Below, piece by piece: positions 11,217-18,741 of a stretch of DNA of 43,795 bases. The first letter of the stretch is position 1; the number at the start of each line of letters is the position of its first letter. A program made the translations under genes and the position numbers. The DNA is from an uncultured Pseudomonadota bacterium. GTDB lineage: Bacteria > Pseudomonadota > Gammaproteobacteria > Burkholderiales > Rhodocyclaceae. Below the pieces are notes generated by a model. The model ran no database searches and had not been told where the DNA came from. It worked only from the letters and a program-made list of their open reading frames with translations. The stretch lies in contig CAIQBG010000025.1 of the NCBI GenBank assembly GCA_903870055.1, positions 1 through 43,795 on the forward strand, in the 5' to 3' direction.

Positions 11217-11371
11217 CTCTGAACCTGGGTTCAGTGAGGCCGACGGCGTGCCGCATCAGGTTCACCCGCAAGGGGCAATCACAACAGCAGCATTAAGTGC
11301 CTTCGACCATTGCTATAAGCATTGGTTCAAGCAACGCTGGGCATCACCAACGCCGCAAGGGGCATAGAAAA
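11217..11371 (-). ncRNA. ssrS: Structured non-coding RNA downstream of zapA, candidate 6S RNA
   Basis: In many gamma- and betaproteobacteria the 6S RNA gene follows zapA on the same strand, and this 155-bp gap after zapA holds no gene. Read on the minus strand it can form a closing stem GCGGCGU/ACGCCGU (11350-11356 with 11243-11249), a large asymmetric bubble, a 7-bp stem CAGCGUU/AAUGCUG (11333-11339 with 11288-11294) and an apical hairpin ACCAAUGC/GCAAUGGU (11306-11326). That resembles 6S topology. Blocks such as CGUUGGUGA and GAAGGCACUUAA also resemble E. coli 6S around its apex. A further hairpin, CUGAAC-CCAG-GUUCAG (11219-11234), lies at the 3' end. The 5' arm is short compared with E. 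coli, so the ends and identity are uncertain. Confidence 0.45.
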
Positions 11372-11698
11372 TTAGAACAGCGCGTTCAGATGGGTTTCGA
11401 TAGCCGCTTCAGCACGCTGCACCATGGCGTCCACTTTACGCTGGCTTTCAGCCGTGTCAACGCTGCCTACTGGGGCTGCATTACCGTTCTGAGCCTGTAG
11501 AAGTTCATGGGCCAGGGTTACGGCAGCCATAATGGCCGCGCGTTCGGCAGAAATTTGCCGCCCTTTGCCTGCAACTTCCTGCATCTTGCCGTCAACGAGC
11601 GCAACCGCTTTCAGTAATGCCGCCTGTTGTTCCGGTGGGCAAGCCAGACGGTATTCGCGTCCGAAGAGCGTGATATCGAGGTGATTCGGGGTCGTCAT
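11372..11698 (-). CDS. zapA: Cell division protein ZapA
   Basis: This 108-residue protein is the normal length for ZapA, which bundles FtsZ protofilaments at the division site. The N-terminal globular part begins with ITLFGREYRLACPPEQQAALLKA (residues 9-31, shown with the family's LDITLFG.EY..ACP..E... pattern). The C-terminal half is a dimerising coiled coil (about 60-105). The ATG overlaps the stop of the upstream zapB-like gene by ATGA, so the two are translationally coupled. The gene is followed on the same strand by a structured RNA candidate. Confidence 0.93.
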   Translation of the reverse strand: MTTPNHLDITLFGREYRLACPPEQQAALLKAVALVDGKMQEVAGKGRQISAERAAIMAAVTLAHELLQAQNGNAAPVGSVDTAESQRKVDAMVQRAEAAIETHLNALF

Positions 11699-11901
11699 GA
11701 CAGGTTCACCGATTCCGGCAGGCGGGCAACAACCTGCTCGAGCTTGTTACGCGCCGTATTCATTTGTGTCTCAAGCTCATTAGAACGCGCTTCCGCAGAT
11801 TCCAGGCGGGCACGTAATTGCACGTTCTGCTCACGACTTTGGTCGAGCAGTGCGATGAGTTGAGAGAGCTTTTGATCCAGCAGAGAGAGATTGCTATCCA
11901 T
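11695..11901 (-). CDS. Small ZapB-like coiled-coil protein
   Basis: This 68-residue protein starts at the ATG at 11901 (MDSNLSLLDQKLSQLIALLD...). The frame is open far upstream, to 12261, but that extension would lie antisense to the cobalamin riboswitch and lacks sense as a protein. The whole chain is a predicted heptad coiled coil (leucines and polar residues, no glycine or proline until LPES near the end). This matches the short coiled-coil proteins encoded just before zapA in betaproteobacteria, which resemble the divisome factor ZapB. A role in Z-ring organisation with ZapA is inferred from the 4-nt overlap and fold. Sequence alone cannot separate it from an unrelated small coiled coil. 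Confidence 0.75.
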   Translation of the reverse strand: MDSNLSLLDQKLSQLIALLDQSREQNVQLRARLESAEARSNELETQMNTARNKLEQVVARLPESVNLS

Positions 11902-11982
11902 GGCGCGACTATAGGACGCCAAGGCGATAGGGTCAACTCTATTTGTACTAACTTGATGTTTTTCAAGCAATTGCGGTTTTGA

Positions 11983-11991
11983 TGTTAGAAT
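11983..11991 (+). promoter_or_regulatory. Probable extended -10 promoter of the btuBCD transcript
   Basis: TGTTAGAAT at 11983-11991 matches an extended -10 element (TGn followed by TAGAAT). No good -35 lies 17 bp upstream, as is common for extended -10 promoters. Transcription would begin near 11998, a few bases before the riboswitch aptamer, which fits well. Confidence 0.5.
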
Positions 11992-12004
11992 CCGCGCCAA
12001 TCTT

Positions 12005-12217
12005 GGGCGAATGCTCAGGATCTTCCGAACGGTGCCCCGCTGCAGTGAAACTGCCTCGGGGTGAAACGGGAAACCGGTGACGCATGCAAATGCCATCCCG
12101 GTGCTGCCCCCGCAACGGTAAGCGCTATGTCGTACCACAAGCCACTGGATCTTCTGATCTGGGAAGGCGGTACGTTCGGCAGGAATGTCCTGCCCGGCGC
12201 GAGCCCGGAGACCGGCC
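12005..12217 (+). promoter_or_regulatory. Cobalamin riboswitch aptamer (AdoCbl type)
   Basis: The core is unmistakable. GGTGCC starts near 12031 and GAAACGGGAA lies at 12063-12072. The conserved CCCCGCAACGGTAAG lies at 12108-12122. The B12 box GCCACTG is at 12141-12147, followed by CTGGGAAGGC (about 12158-12167) and a closing CGAGCCCGGAGACCGGCC ending at 12217. It precedes btuB by about 140 nt and should shut down the outer-membrane receptor and ABC transporter genes when adenosylcobalamin is plentiful. The 5' limit is approximate. Confidence 0.96.
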
Positions 12218-12358
12218 TTTTGGAAACCAAGCGCTGCGGGTGAGCAGCTTCGGATTGCCATTTTCTGGCCGTCGGAGCACTCCTTTCAGTATTTAAGTTG
12301 TCTTGAACCTGCGGGGACGCTCGTTCAGATGGTTGGCACGCGTGTGCCAGGAGCTCTC
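12218..12358 (+). promoter_or_regulatory. Expression platform between the B12 riboswitch and btuB
   Basis: This 141-nt leader has no terminator-like U-run hairpin, so control is probably translational. A hairpin TGGCAC-GCGT-GTGCCA (12334-12349) abuts the ribosome site AGGAG (12349-12353) of btuB. CTCCT at 12280-12284 is complementary to that AGGAG and could act as an anti-Shine-Dalgarno strand. The pairing switch itself is inference. Confidence 0.5.
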
Positions 12359-14284
12359 ATGTCTTATATCCAAAAGCCGAGCGTTGCTCGCTCGCTGGTG
12401 GCGTGTGCCATAACGTTATTGACCGTGTCTGCGGTGGCGCAAGAGCAAGAAAATTTTTCGCAAACGACGGATATTGCAGATCCTATTGTTGTTACAGCAA
12501 CGCGTATTCCAACGCGCTACAACAAGTTGATTTCGGACGTTACGGTTGTCGATCAGGAGCAGATTCGTGACTACAACCCTGCTGAACCAATCTCAGATGT
12601 GCTGGCGAATACCCCAGGCGTTACGGTGAGATCTAATGGTGGGCTAGGCACGAATACTACCGTTCAAATTCGCGGTGGAACCAATGCCCAAACGATTCTT
12701 TTGGTTGACGGGTTGCGACTGAATTCGGCAACAACCGGTGCACCACCCTGGGCCTATATCCCAATGCCGCAGATTGGGCGTATGGAAGTAGTACGAGGCC
12801 CAACGTCATCCTCATATGGTTCGGATGCAATTGGTGGTGTTGTGCAGCTGTTTACTCGTAAGGGTGAAGGTCCGACCAAGTTTTATGCGGATGCCGGTTA
12901 TGGGACTTATGGCACAACTTCTGAAAATATAGGCGTTGAAGGCTCTGAAAGCGGGTTGAGTTACAGCGTATATGGAGGTAGCACACATTCCGTAAGTTTT
13001 CCGACGCTGATTAATAGTCCTTACAATAAGCAACCTGCATCCTATACAAACACGAATGCATCGGCTAACTTGGTGTACACCATTGCTCCAGGTCAAGAGT
13101 TGGGCATCAAGACTCTATACGGTAGCGGTCAAAATGGGTTCACCAGCACAAGTGCTGCAAATGGCCTTGCTACAGGACCAGCCACGAGCTTTGAATCTTT
13201 AAATGTTCTCTCTGCATTCACTAAAAACAAAGTGCTAGATGAATGGACAAGCCTTATTCGTTTTGGTTCATCCCAAGATAACTCACGCAGCTGGTACGCC
13301 AACAATAAGCAAACTTCGTTTAATACGACACAAAAACAAGCACAGTGGCAGAACGACATCAAACTGCCGATTGGCAATGCCATGCTCGCCTATGAATTTC
13401 TAAATCAGGCAGTTAATTCTACGACAGCCTATAACGTGAATAGTAGAAATATCAATACAGTTCAGGGGGGGTGGAATGCGGAAATCGGTGACCATTTGCT
13501 TCAGGCAAATCTACGTAATGATGACAACAGTCAGTTTGGAAATGCCACGACAACTTCGCTGGGGTATGGCTACTTCATTGTGCCAACAGTGCGTGGAACG
13601 GCGTCTTGGGGTACTGGATTCCAAGCGCCTACGTTTAATCAACTTTATTATCCAGGAACGGGTGCGCCAAACTCTTATACCGGTAATCCTAACTTGGTGC
13701 CAACGCGTTCTGAAAATACGGAAGCTGGATTGCGCTATAACGATGGTGTCCACAGTGCAGGCGTAATTTACTACTATAACAACATCACAAACTTAGTGAA
13801 TTACAACAGTACAGGTTCTAGTTACATCAATGTGGGTAGATCAGTGATCCAAGGTATTACGACTTCCTATGACGGCAATATTTTGGGTTTAAATGTGATG
13901 GGAAGCGTAGATTACCAAAATGCAGTTAATGCAGATTCGTTCAACGTTAGAACGAACCCAGGTGGCAACAAAGTACTTGCGTATCATCCACAGGCTTTTG
14001 GTAGCCTAACTATTGAGAAAGCAGTCAGTGATTGGAAACTAGGGGGGCAGATGCAGGCGCAGGGAAGTCAGCAGACAAATCCGGCATCAACATCGACAAC
14101 AAACCCAAATGTCACCCTCGGAGGTTACGCATTATTCAACCTGTATGGCAACGTTAAGCTATACAAGGATGTATCGTTTTTTGCACGTTTAAACAATATC
14201 TTTGATAAGCAATACCAGACGGTTCAGAACTATAGGACGCCTGGTTCTAATGTATTTGTCGGGTTGCGTTTTGATAATCGATAG
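12359..14284 (+). CDS. btuB: TonB-dependent outer-membrane corrinoid receptor BtuB
   Basis: This is a 641-residue TonB-dependent receptor. The start at 12359 follows AGGAG; an upstream in-frame start at 12185 would lie within the riboswitch. A signal peptide is visible (hydrophobic core ACAITLLTVSAVA, cleavage near AVA|QEQ). A TonB box (DPIVVTATR) follows, then a plug domain with LANTPGVTVRSNGG and IQIRGG-type motifs (VQIRGGTNAQTILLVDG). The long C-terminal region is a 22-strand barrel rich in Asn/Thr/Tyr that ends with VFVGLRFDN, a terminal aromatic barrel strand. The riboswitch in front and btuCD behind make cobalamin or cobinamide the likely substrate. Its base composition looks more AT-rich than its neighbours. 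Confidence 0.94.
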   Translation: MSYIQKPSVARSLVACAITLLTVSAVAQEQENFSQTTDIADPIVVTATRIPTRYNKLISDVTVVDQEQIRDYNPAEPISDVLANTPGVTVRSNGGLGTNTTVQIRGGTNAQTILLVDGLRLNSATTGAPPWAYIPMPQIGRMEVVRGPTSSSYGSDAIGGVVQLFTRKGEGPTKFYADAGYGTYGTTSENIGVEGSESGLSYSVYGGSTHSVSFPTLINSPYNKQPASYTNTNASANLVYTIAPGQELGIKTLYGSGQNGFTSTSAANGLATGPATSFESLNVLSAFTKNKVLDEWTSLIRFGSSQDNSRSWYANNKQTSFNTTQKQAQWQNDIKLPIGNAMLAYEFLNQAVNSTTAYNVNSRNINTVQGGWNAEIGDHLLQANLRNDDNSQFGNATTTSLGYGYFIVPTVRGTASWGTGFQAPTFNQLYYPGTGAPNSYTGNPNLVPTRSENTEAGLRYNDGVHSAGVIYYYNNITNLVNYNSTGSSYINVGRSVIQGITTSYDGNILGLNVMGSVDYQNAVNADSFNVRTNPGGNKVLAYHPQAFGSLTIEKAVSDWKLGGQMQAQGSQQTNPASTSTTNPNVTLGGYALFNLYGNVKLYKDVSFFARLNNIFDKQYQTVQNYRTPGSNVFVGLRFDNR

Positions 14285-14293
14285 AATGCACGT

Positions 14294-15274
14294 ATGACTA
14301 CTCGCTACCGATTGCTTTTGGTTGTAACGGCTCTCTCGCTGCTAGCGCTGGGAGCCATTACCATCGGGTTGTCGGTGGGCAGCGTCAAAATGTCTTTCGC
14401 GGATGTGATGGCCGGATTGTTTGATCCAGCAGCACCGGCATCGAGCGTGATTCGTGATTTGCGTTTGCCGCGTACGTTGGCCGCGTTTGCCTGCGGTGGG
14501 CTGCTTGCATTAGCTGGCGCGTTGATGCAAGTGTTGTTGCGCAATCCACTAGCCGATCCATACATTCTGGGTATTTCTGGGGGTGCGGGGGTAGGTGCGT
14601 TGCTGGCAATTTTCTTCGGCCTTGGTGTTGCCGGGTTGAATGGCTTTGCATTTGCGGGTGCCCTACTTGCTATTCTGATTGTATTTGGGCTTGCGCATGG
14701 TGATGGCAGTTGGACTCAGACCCGTTTATTGCTGACAGGGGTGATGGTGGCTGCGGGTTGTGGCGCCGTGATTACCCTCTTGCTGTCGATTGCACCTGAA
14801 GAACGTTTGCGGGGGATGTTGTTCTGGTTGATGGGTGACTTCTCGCAGGGTGTGAATCCGGTGTATGCACTGATTGGCGTGGTTGGTGTCGGATTGTTAA
14901 CCGCGCCGCTCGCACGTGACCTGAATGTGCTGATTCGGGGTAACGATACGGCCAAGGCGCTTGGTGTATCCGTAACCTTTGTGCGTATCGCAGTTTATTT
15001 ACTGGCCTCTATGGCAACGGCTGTATCGGTGACGACAGCAGGATCGGTAGGGTTTGTCGGGTTGGTGATTCCTCACCTAACCCGAATGATGGTGGGGAAT
15101 GACCAACGGGTTCTGCTGCCAACGTCTATGCTGGCAGGCGGTATATTTTTAGTGCTAGCTGATGCCCTGGCGCGCATTCTGATTGCACCTCAACAGCTGC
15201 CTGTAGGCGTCGTGACAGCACTGATTGGTGTGCCGGTCTTCTTGTATCTGCTTAACCGGACGCGTTATCAATGA
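14294..15274 (+). CDS. btuC: Vitamin B12 ABC transporter permease BtuC
   Basis: This 326-residue protein of the FecCD/BtuC permease family is almost wholly hydrophobic, consistent with about ten transmembrane helices. Family motifs include LRLPRTLAAFACGGLLALAG, the ATPase-contact region GALMQVLLRNPLADPYILGI and the late VGFVGLVIPHLTRM. Two copies pair with two BtuD subunits to import corrinoid from the periplasm. It starts 9 bp after btuB and overlaps btuD by four bases (ATGA), so the three genes form one riboswitch-controlled operon. A siderophore permease would look similar; the B12 setting decides. Confidence 0.93.
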   Translation: MTTRYRLLLVVTALSLLALGAITIGLSVGSVKMSFADVMAGLFDPAAPASSVIRDLRLPRTLAAFACGGLLALAGALMQVLLRNPLADPYILGISGGAGVGALLAIFFGLGVAGLNGFAFAGALLAILIVFGLAHGDGSWTQTRLLLTGVMVAAGCGAVITLLLSIAPEERLRGMLFWLMGDFSQGVNPVYALIGVVGVGLLTAPLARDLNVLIRGNDTAKALGVSVTFVRIAVYLLASMATAVSVTTAGSVGFVGLVIPHLTRMMVGNDQRVLLPTSMLAGGIFLVLADALARILIAPQQLPVGVVTALIGVPVFLYLLNRTRYQ

Positions 15275-16092
15275 CGATACGCCATACTAGTTCTGTAGAT
15301 GCTTTGAAGGCCATCTTCAAAGTGGACAACGTAGATCTGCAGGTCGGTCAGGTGCAGGTTTGTAATTCTTTGGGGTTTGAGATCTACCCGGGCGAAATGC
15401 TAGCGATTCTTGGCAGAAATGGCGTCGGCAAGTCGACATTGCTTTCGAACTTGGCGGGTTTGCCGCGAGGACAGATGAGCGGTGAGGTATTGCTCGGGGG
15501 CAAGAGTTATCAGGATTGGGGTGCCCGCGCATCAGCCTGTTGGCGTGGCTGGTTGGCGCAAAAACAACAGGATCAGTTCAGTGCGACTGTGCTGGAAACG
15601 GTAATTTCAGGCCGGCATCCGCACTTGAATAGATGGGCATGGGAATCGGCTGAAGATCGTGCGTTGGCATTGGCGTCCCTTGATTCAGTAGGGATGGCCG
15701 ATTTCGTTGATCGTGATGTGCTAACTCTTTCCGGTGGCGAGCGTCAGCGGGTAGCTGTAGCAACGATACTGACGCAGAATCCAACGCTGTATTTTATGGA
15801 TGAGCCATTGGCGCACCTCGATCTCAACCACCAAATCGAAGTGTTGAGCCTAATGCAAAGCAAAACGAAGCGTGAACGCGTCAGCGTGCTCATGGTGTTG
15901 CATGAGCCTGGATTGGCCTATCGATTCTGCGATTCGGCGCTGCTGCTTTTTGGTGAGGGCGAATGGCTTTATGGATCAGCGGCTGCCGTATTAACTGCCG
16001 AAAATCTAACGCGTCTCTACGGACATCCGTTGCTGCAAATAGAAAGCCCTGATGGTGAAGGTCAGATGCAGCGTTGGTTTGTTCCTGGGTGA
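15271..16092 (+). CDS. btuD: Vitamin B12 ABC transporter ATP-binding protein BtuD
   Basis: This 273-residue cytoplasmic ABC ATPase has all nucleotide-binding motifs: Walker A GRNGVGKST around residues 49-57, signature LSGGERQRVA around 152-161, Walker B TLYFMDEP and the H-loop VLHEP. An N-terminal stretch of about 15 residues precedes the first strand. It overlaps btuC by four bases and is the last gene of the operon. The convergent cobS ends only 10 bp after its stop, with no visible terminator between. FecE-like siderophore ATPases are the closest alternative. Confidence 0.93.
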   Translation: MTIRHTSSVDALKAIFKVDNVDLQVGQVQVCNSLGFEIYPGEMLAILGRNGVGKSTLLSNLAGLPRGQMSGEVLLGGKSYQDWGARASACWRGWLAQKQQDQFSATVLETVISGRHPHLNRWAWESAEDRALALASLDSVGMADFVDRDVLTLSGGERQRVAVATILTQNPTLYFMDEPLAHLDLNHQIEVLSLMQSKTKRERVSVLMVLHEPGLAYRFCDSALLLFGEGEWLYGSAAAVLTAENLTRLYGHPLLQIESPDGEGQMQRWFVPG

Positions 16093-16102
16093 TTTTGCTA
16101 GG

Positions 16103-16870
16103 CTAAGCGCCAATGATGGCCAGTGCACCGAGGTAGAACGCGAGTTCCGATATTTGTTGAGTGGCACCTAGGCAGTCACCCGTATAACCACCTAGCCATT
16201 TTTGTAATTTGCGACCCAGCCAAACGGTGGCCAGCAGAGCAAGGGTAGCGCCGGTGAGCGTAGCGGAAATTGGTAGCAATAGGAGGGGGGTAATGCCGAA
16301 ACCAGAGGCTACGAGTAATGAATTGCGTGACAGTTGTCTTGCTAAGGGCTTTGCTTTACTTGAGGCATCTTCGCGAACGTAATTCATGCCGGCCATGATC
16401 AGTACGGCGCAGTAGCGCGAGAAGCTATGCCCAGCTATAAGCAACAGTGGAATCCAGCCTGTACTGAAGTTGCTCAGTAAAACAAATTTTGAGAGTAACG
16501 CAAAAGTGATGGCCATAACGCCATAGTTGCCGACACGCGAGTCTTTCATGATCTCAAGAATGCGTAATTTTTCCCATCCGCCACCCAGGCCATCGGCCAT
16601 GTCGGAGAGACCGTCTTCATGAAAGGCACCCGTGATGTAAACGCTCGTGGCCATGGCAATGAGCACGCACACCATCTGAGGCAAAATGAGCGTGCTAATG
16701 CTGTAAGCTGCAGCGCTGCAAAGGCCGACTAGTATGCCAACTGCGGGGAGGTAGCGTGTCGCATCATTCAGCCCTTCAGCCGAATGCGGGATGCGATTGG
16801 AAACCGGTATGCGAGTAAAAAAACGCACCGCTTCGAGAAACGCATAAAGTTCTCGCCGAGGGCTTGTCAC
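16103..16870 (-). CDS. cobS: Adenosylcobinamide-GDP ribazoletransferase CobS (cobalamin synthase)
   Basis: This 255-residue integral membrane enzyme joins adenosylcobinamide-GDP with alpha-ribazole (or its phosphate), the last step of nucleotide-loop assembly. The family signature is clear: FFTRIPV near the N terminus, then AFHEDGLSDMADGLGG around 81-96 and KDSRVGNYGVMA around 108-119. The rest is hydrophobic, with several membrane spans. The start is GTG at 16870 and overlaps the btuF stop (GTGA). It is the last gene of the minus-strand cob operon. Confidence 0.96.
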   Translation of the reverse strand: MTSPRRELYAFLEAVRFFTRIPVSNRIPHSAEGLNDATRYLPAVGILVGLCSAAAYSISTLILPQMVCVLIAMATSVYITGAFHEDGLSDMADGLGGGWEKLRILEIMKDSRVGNYGVMAITFALLSKFVLLSNFSTGWIPLLLIAGHSFSRYCAVLIMAGMNYVREDASSKAKPLARQLSRNSLLVASGFGITPLLLLPISATLTGATLALLATVWLGRKLQKWLGGYTGDCLGATQQISELAFYLGALAIIGA

Positions 16871-17784
16871 GGTTTATTCCTTGCAGTCGGTCGCCGATTA
16901 CGTGCCGTCTGCAATGCATCACAGAGGATTTGTGTTCCGTCCAGAATGCGCGGACCGCTACGATTCATCAGATCAGATTGAACGAAGAAAAAATTATTAC
17001 GTTGGGTTGCCGTGAGGTTAGGCCATTTTTTCCAGGTATCGAGCATTTCAGGATTCTGATCTGCCATTCCGGACGTAATAATGGCTTCCGGATTTGCGGC
17101 GATCACAGCTTCGAAACTTACCCTAGGGGCAAGCGGCTTCAGGTCGGCAAATATGTTTTGACCCTGGCAGAGCGATACCGCGTCAGACATAATCTGCTGG
17201 CCCCCAATAGTGATAAGGGGGTTTTGCCAAACTTGGTAAAAGACCGTTACCGGTGATCTATTCCGGTACTTGTTAGCGAGGGTGTTATAGCGTGTACGGA
17301 AATCCTGCGCGGCCTTTTTCGCGATGTGGGTAGTGCCGGCCAGCGTACCGATGCGCTCAATTTCACCGGGAATATCAACCATCTTGTGTGGTTGAGATAT
17401 GTAGACCGGAATGCCTAGTTGCCGGATTTTTTCGATGGCAGAGGGTGAATTCCCAGACTGCCAGGCGATTACCAGATCTGGTTTGGCGGCAATGACCGCC
17501 TCGAGATCGATCTTCGAGTGTCCGCCAACACGTGGAATTTTTAATGCAGATGCGGGATAGTCACTGTATTCAACTGTGGCCACAATCTTGTCGCCTGCCC
17601 CTGCCGCGTAAGTCACTTCAACAACAGAGGGTGACAGCGTGACGATGCGGCTTGCTGGCGTAGGCAACGTAACAGTAAGACCTGTGTCGTCCTTAACCGT
17701 GACTGGTGCAGCATAGGCAGTGAGCGAGCAAGCGGCCATCAGGATAGGCAGCAGTTGATTTTTAAGGCGCTTAGTTAAGTTCAT
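16867..17784 (-). CDS. btuF: Periplasmic vitamin B12-binding protein BtuF
   Basis: This 305-residue class III substrate-binding protein (helical backbone, BtuF/FecB fold) has an N-terminal signal peptide, with hydrophobic LLPILMAACSLTAYA and cleavage near AYA|APV. The mature start VTVKDDTGLTVTLPTPASRIVTLSP is typical of the family, as are the lobe motifs AAKPDLVIAW and GGHSKIDLEAVIA. It delivers corrinoid to BtuCD. Unusually it is not in the btuBCD operon but inside the opposing cob operon, between cbiB and cobS, so it is not under the same riboswitch. It overlaps cobS by four bases. Confidence 0.93.
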   Translation of the reverse strand: MNLTKRLKNQLLPILMAACSLTAYAAPVTVKDDTGLTVTLPTPASRIVTLSPSVVEVTYAAGAGDKIVATVEYSDYPASALKIPRVGGHSKIDLEAVIAAKPDLVIAWQSGNSPSAIEKIRQLGIPVYISQPHKMVDIPGEIERIGTLAGTTHIAKKAAQDFRTRYNTLANKYRNRSPVTVFYQVWQNPLITIGGQQIMSDAVSLCQGQNIFADLKPLAPRVSFEAVIAANPEAIITSGMADQNPEMLDTWKKWPNLTATQRNNFFFVQSDLMNRSGPRILDGTQILCDALQTARNRRPTARNKP

Positions 17785-17793
17785 CGGACTAGT

Positions 17794-18741
17794 TTAGAGG
17801 ATTCGAGCAATCAGGGCACTTGCTGCAATGGCGGTTAACCAAAGCCACTGTGCGCGGCGTACCAGCAGCTGTGCACGGCCTATGTCTCGAGGGACCGGTT
17901 TGTCTCCTAAACCGAGTAGAGGCCTCGCTTCTGTTGCACCATCATAATCAGCAGCGCCGCCTAGTTGAATATCTAATGCACCAGCCCCTGCAGCCATGAC
18001 TGGCCCTGCATTCGGGCTATCCCAGCCAGGTGCCTGGGTTCTCCAGCAAGATAGGGCGGACTTGGTTCGGCCGACAACGGCATAACTCAGTGCCGTAAGG
18101 CGGGCGGGTAGATAGTTGAGCGCATCGTCAATTTTCGCTGCCGCACGGCCAAAATGTAGATAGCGTGGTGTGCGATAGCCCCACATCGCATCCAGCGTGT
18201 TGGCTAGTCGGTAAAGTACGGCCCCGGCCGGGCCGAGCATGCAGAACCAGAAGATAGGCGCGAAAAGCGCATCATTGCCGTTTTCCAGTACGGATTCGAT
18301 ACAAGCTTTGCTGATGTCTGTTTCATCAAGTTGGCGCGTCTCACGTGAAACCAGCCAGCTAACATGGGTGCGTGCGTCGGACAGGTTGCCTAATTTCAAG
18401 TCCTCGTCGACACGGGAGGCATGTTCCTGCAGGGAGCGTCCACCGATTGCAATATAAAGAATGAGCGTGCCAGCAAAGAGTTGAATTAGTGGATCTGCTG
18501 TAAGCATCAGCATGATTACAGCCGCACTAGGTATGAGTACGAGCATGAGCCAACAGAGCAGCCCGGCTTGATTCAACTGAATGGCGGTGAGATTGCTTTG
18601 GTTAAAACGTTGCTCAATTCTGCGCACCAGCATGCCGAATCCAACCAGCGGATGAAAGCGGGTAGCTTCGCCAAAGATCCGATCAAGAGCGCACGCGCAA
18701 AGAATCATCAGTGCAATAGCGGATAAGCTGGAATAAATCAT
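17794..18741 (-). CDS. cbiB: Adenosylcobinamide-phosphate synthase CbiB/CobD
   Basis: This 315-residue membrane enzyme attaches the aminopropanol (phosphate) arm to adenosylcobyric acid. Family hallmarks are LDRIFGEATRFHPLVGFG near the N terminus, SWLVSRETRQLDETDI and CIESVLENGNDALFAPIFW in the middle, the conserved NTLDAMWGYRTPRY, and WDSPNAGPVMAAGAGAL. About four to five hydrophobic segments fit the family. Its ATG shares one base with the cobB stop (TGATG), indicating coupled translation. CbiB is used here because CobD is also the name of a decarboxylase in Salmonella nomenclature. Confidence 0.96.
   Translation of the reverse strand: MIYSSLSAIALMILCACALDRIFGEATRFHPLVGFGMLVRRIEQRFNQSNLTAIQLNQAGLLCWLMLVLIPSAAVIMLMLTADPLIQLFAGTLILYIAIGGRSLQEHASRVDEDLKLGNLSDARTHVSWLVSRETRQLDETDISKACIESVLENGNDALFAPIFWFCMLGPAGAVLYRLANTLDAMWGYRTPRYLHFGRAAAKIDDALNYLPARLTALSYAVVGRTKSALSCWRTQAPGWDSPNAGPVMAAGAGALDIQLGGAADYDGATEARPLLGLGDKPVPRDIGRAQLLVRRAQWLWLTAIAASALIARIL

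Noticed and set aside
11902-12261. N-terminal extension of the zapB-like frame to 188 residues
   Set aside because: The extension is antisense to the cobalamin riboswitch; the ATG at 11901 gives the normal small coiled-coil protein.
12185-12358. Upstream start for btuB
   Set aside because: It lies inside the riboswitch and would put a non-signal leader before a clear signal peptide; AGGAG precedes 12359.
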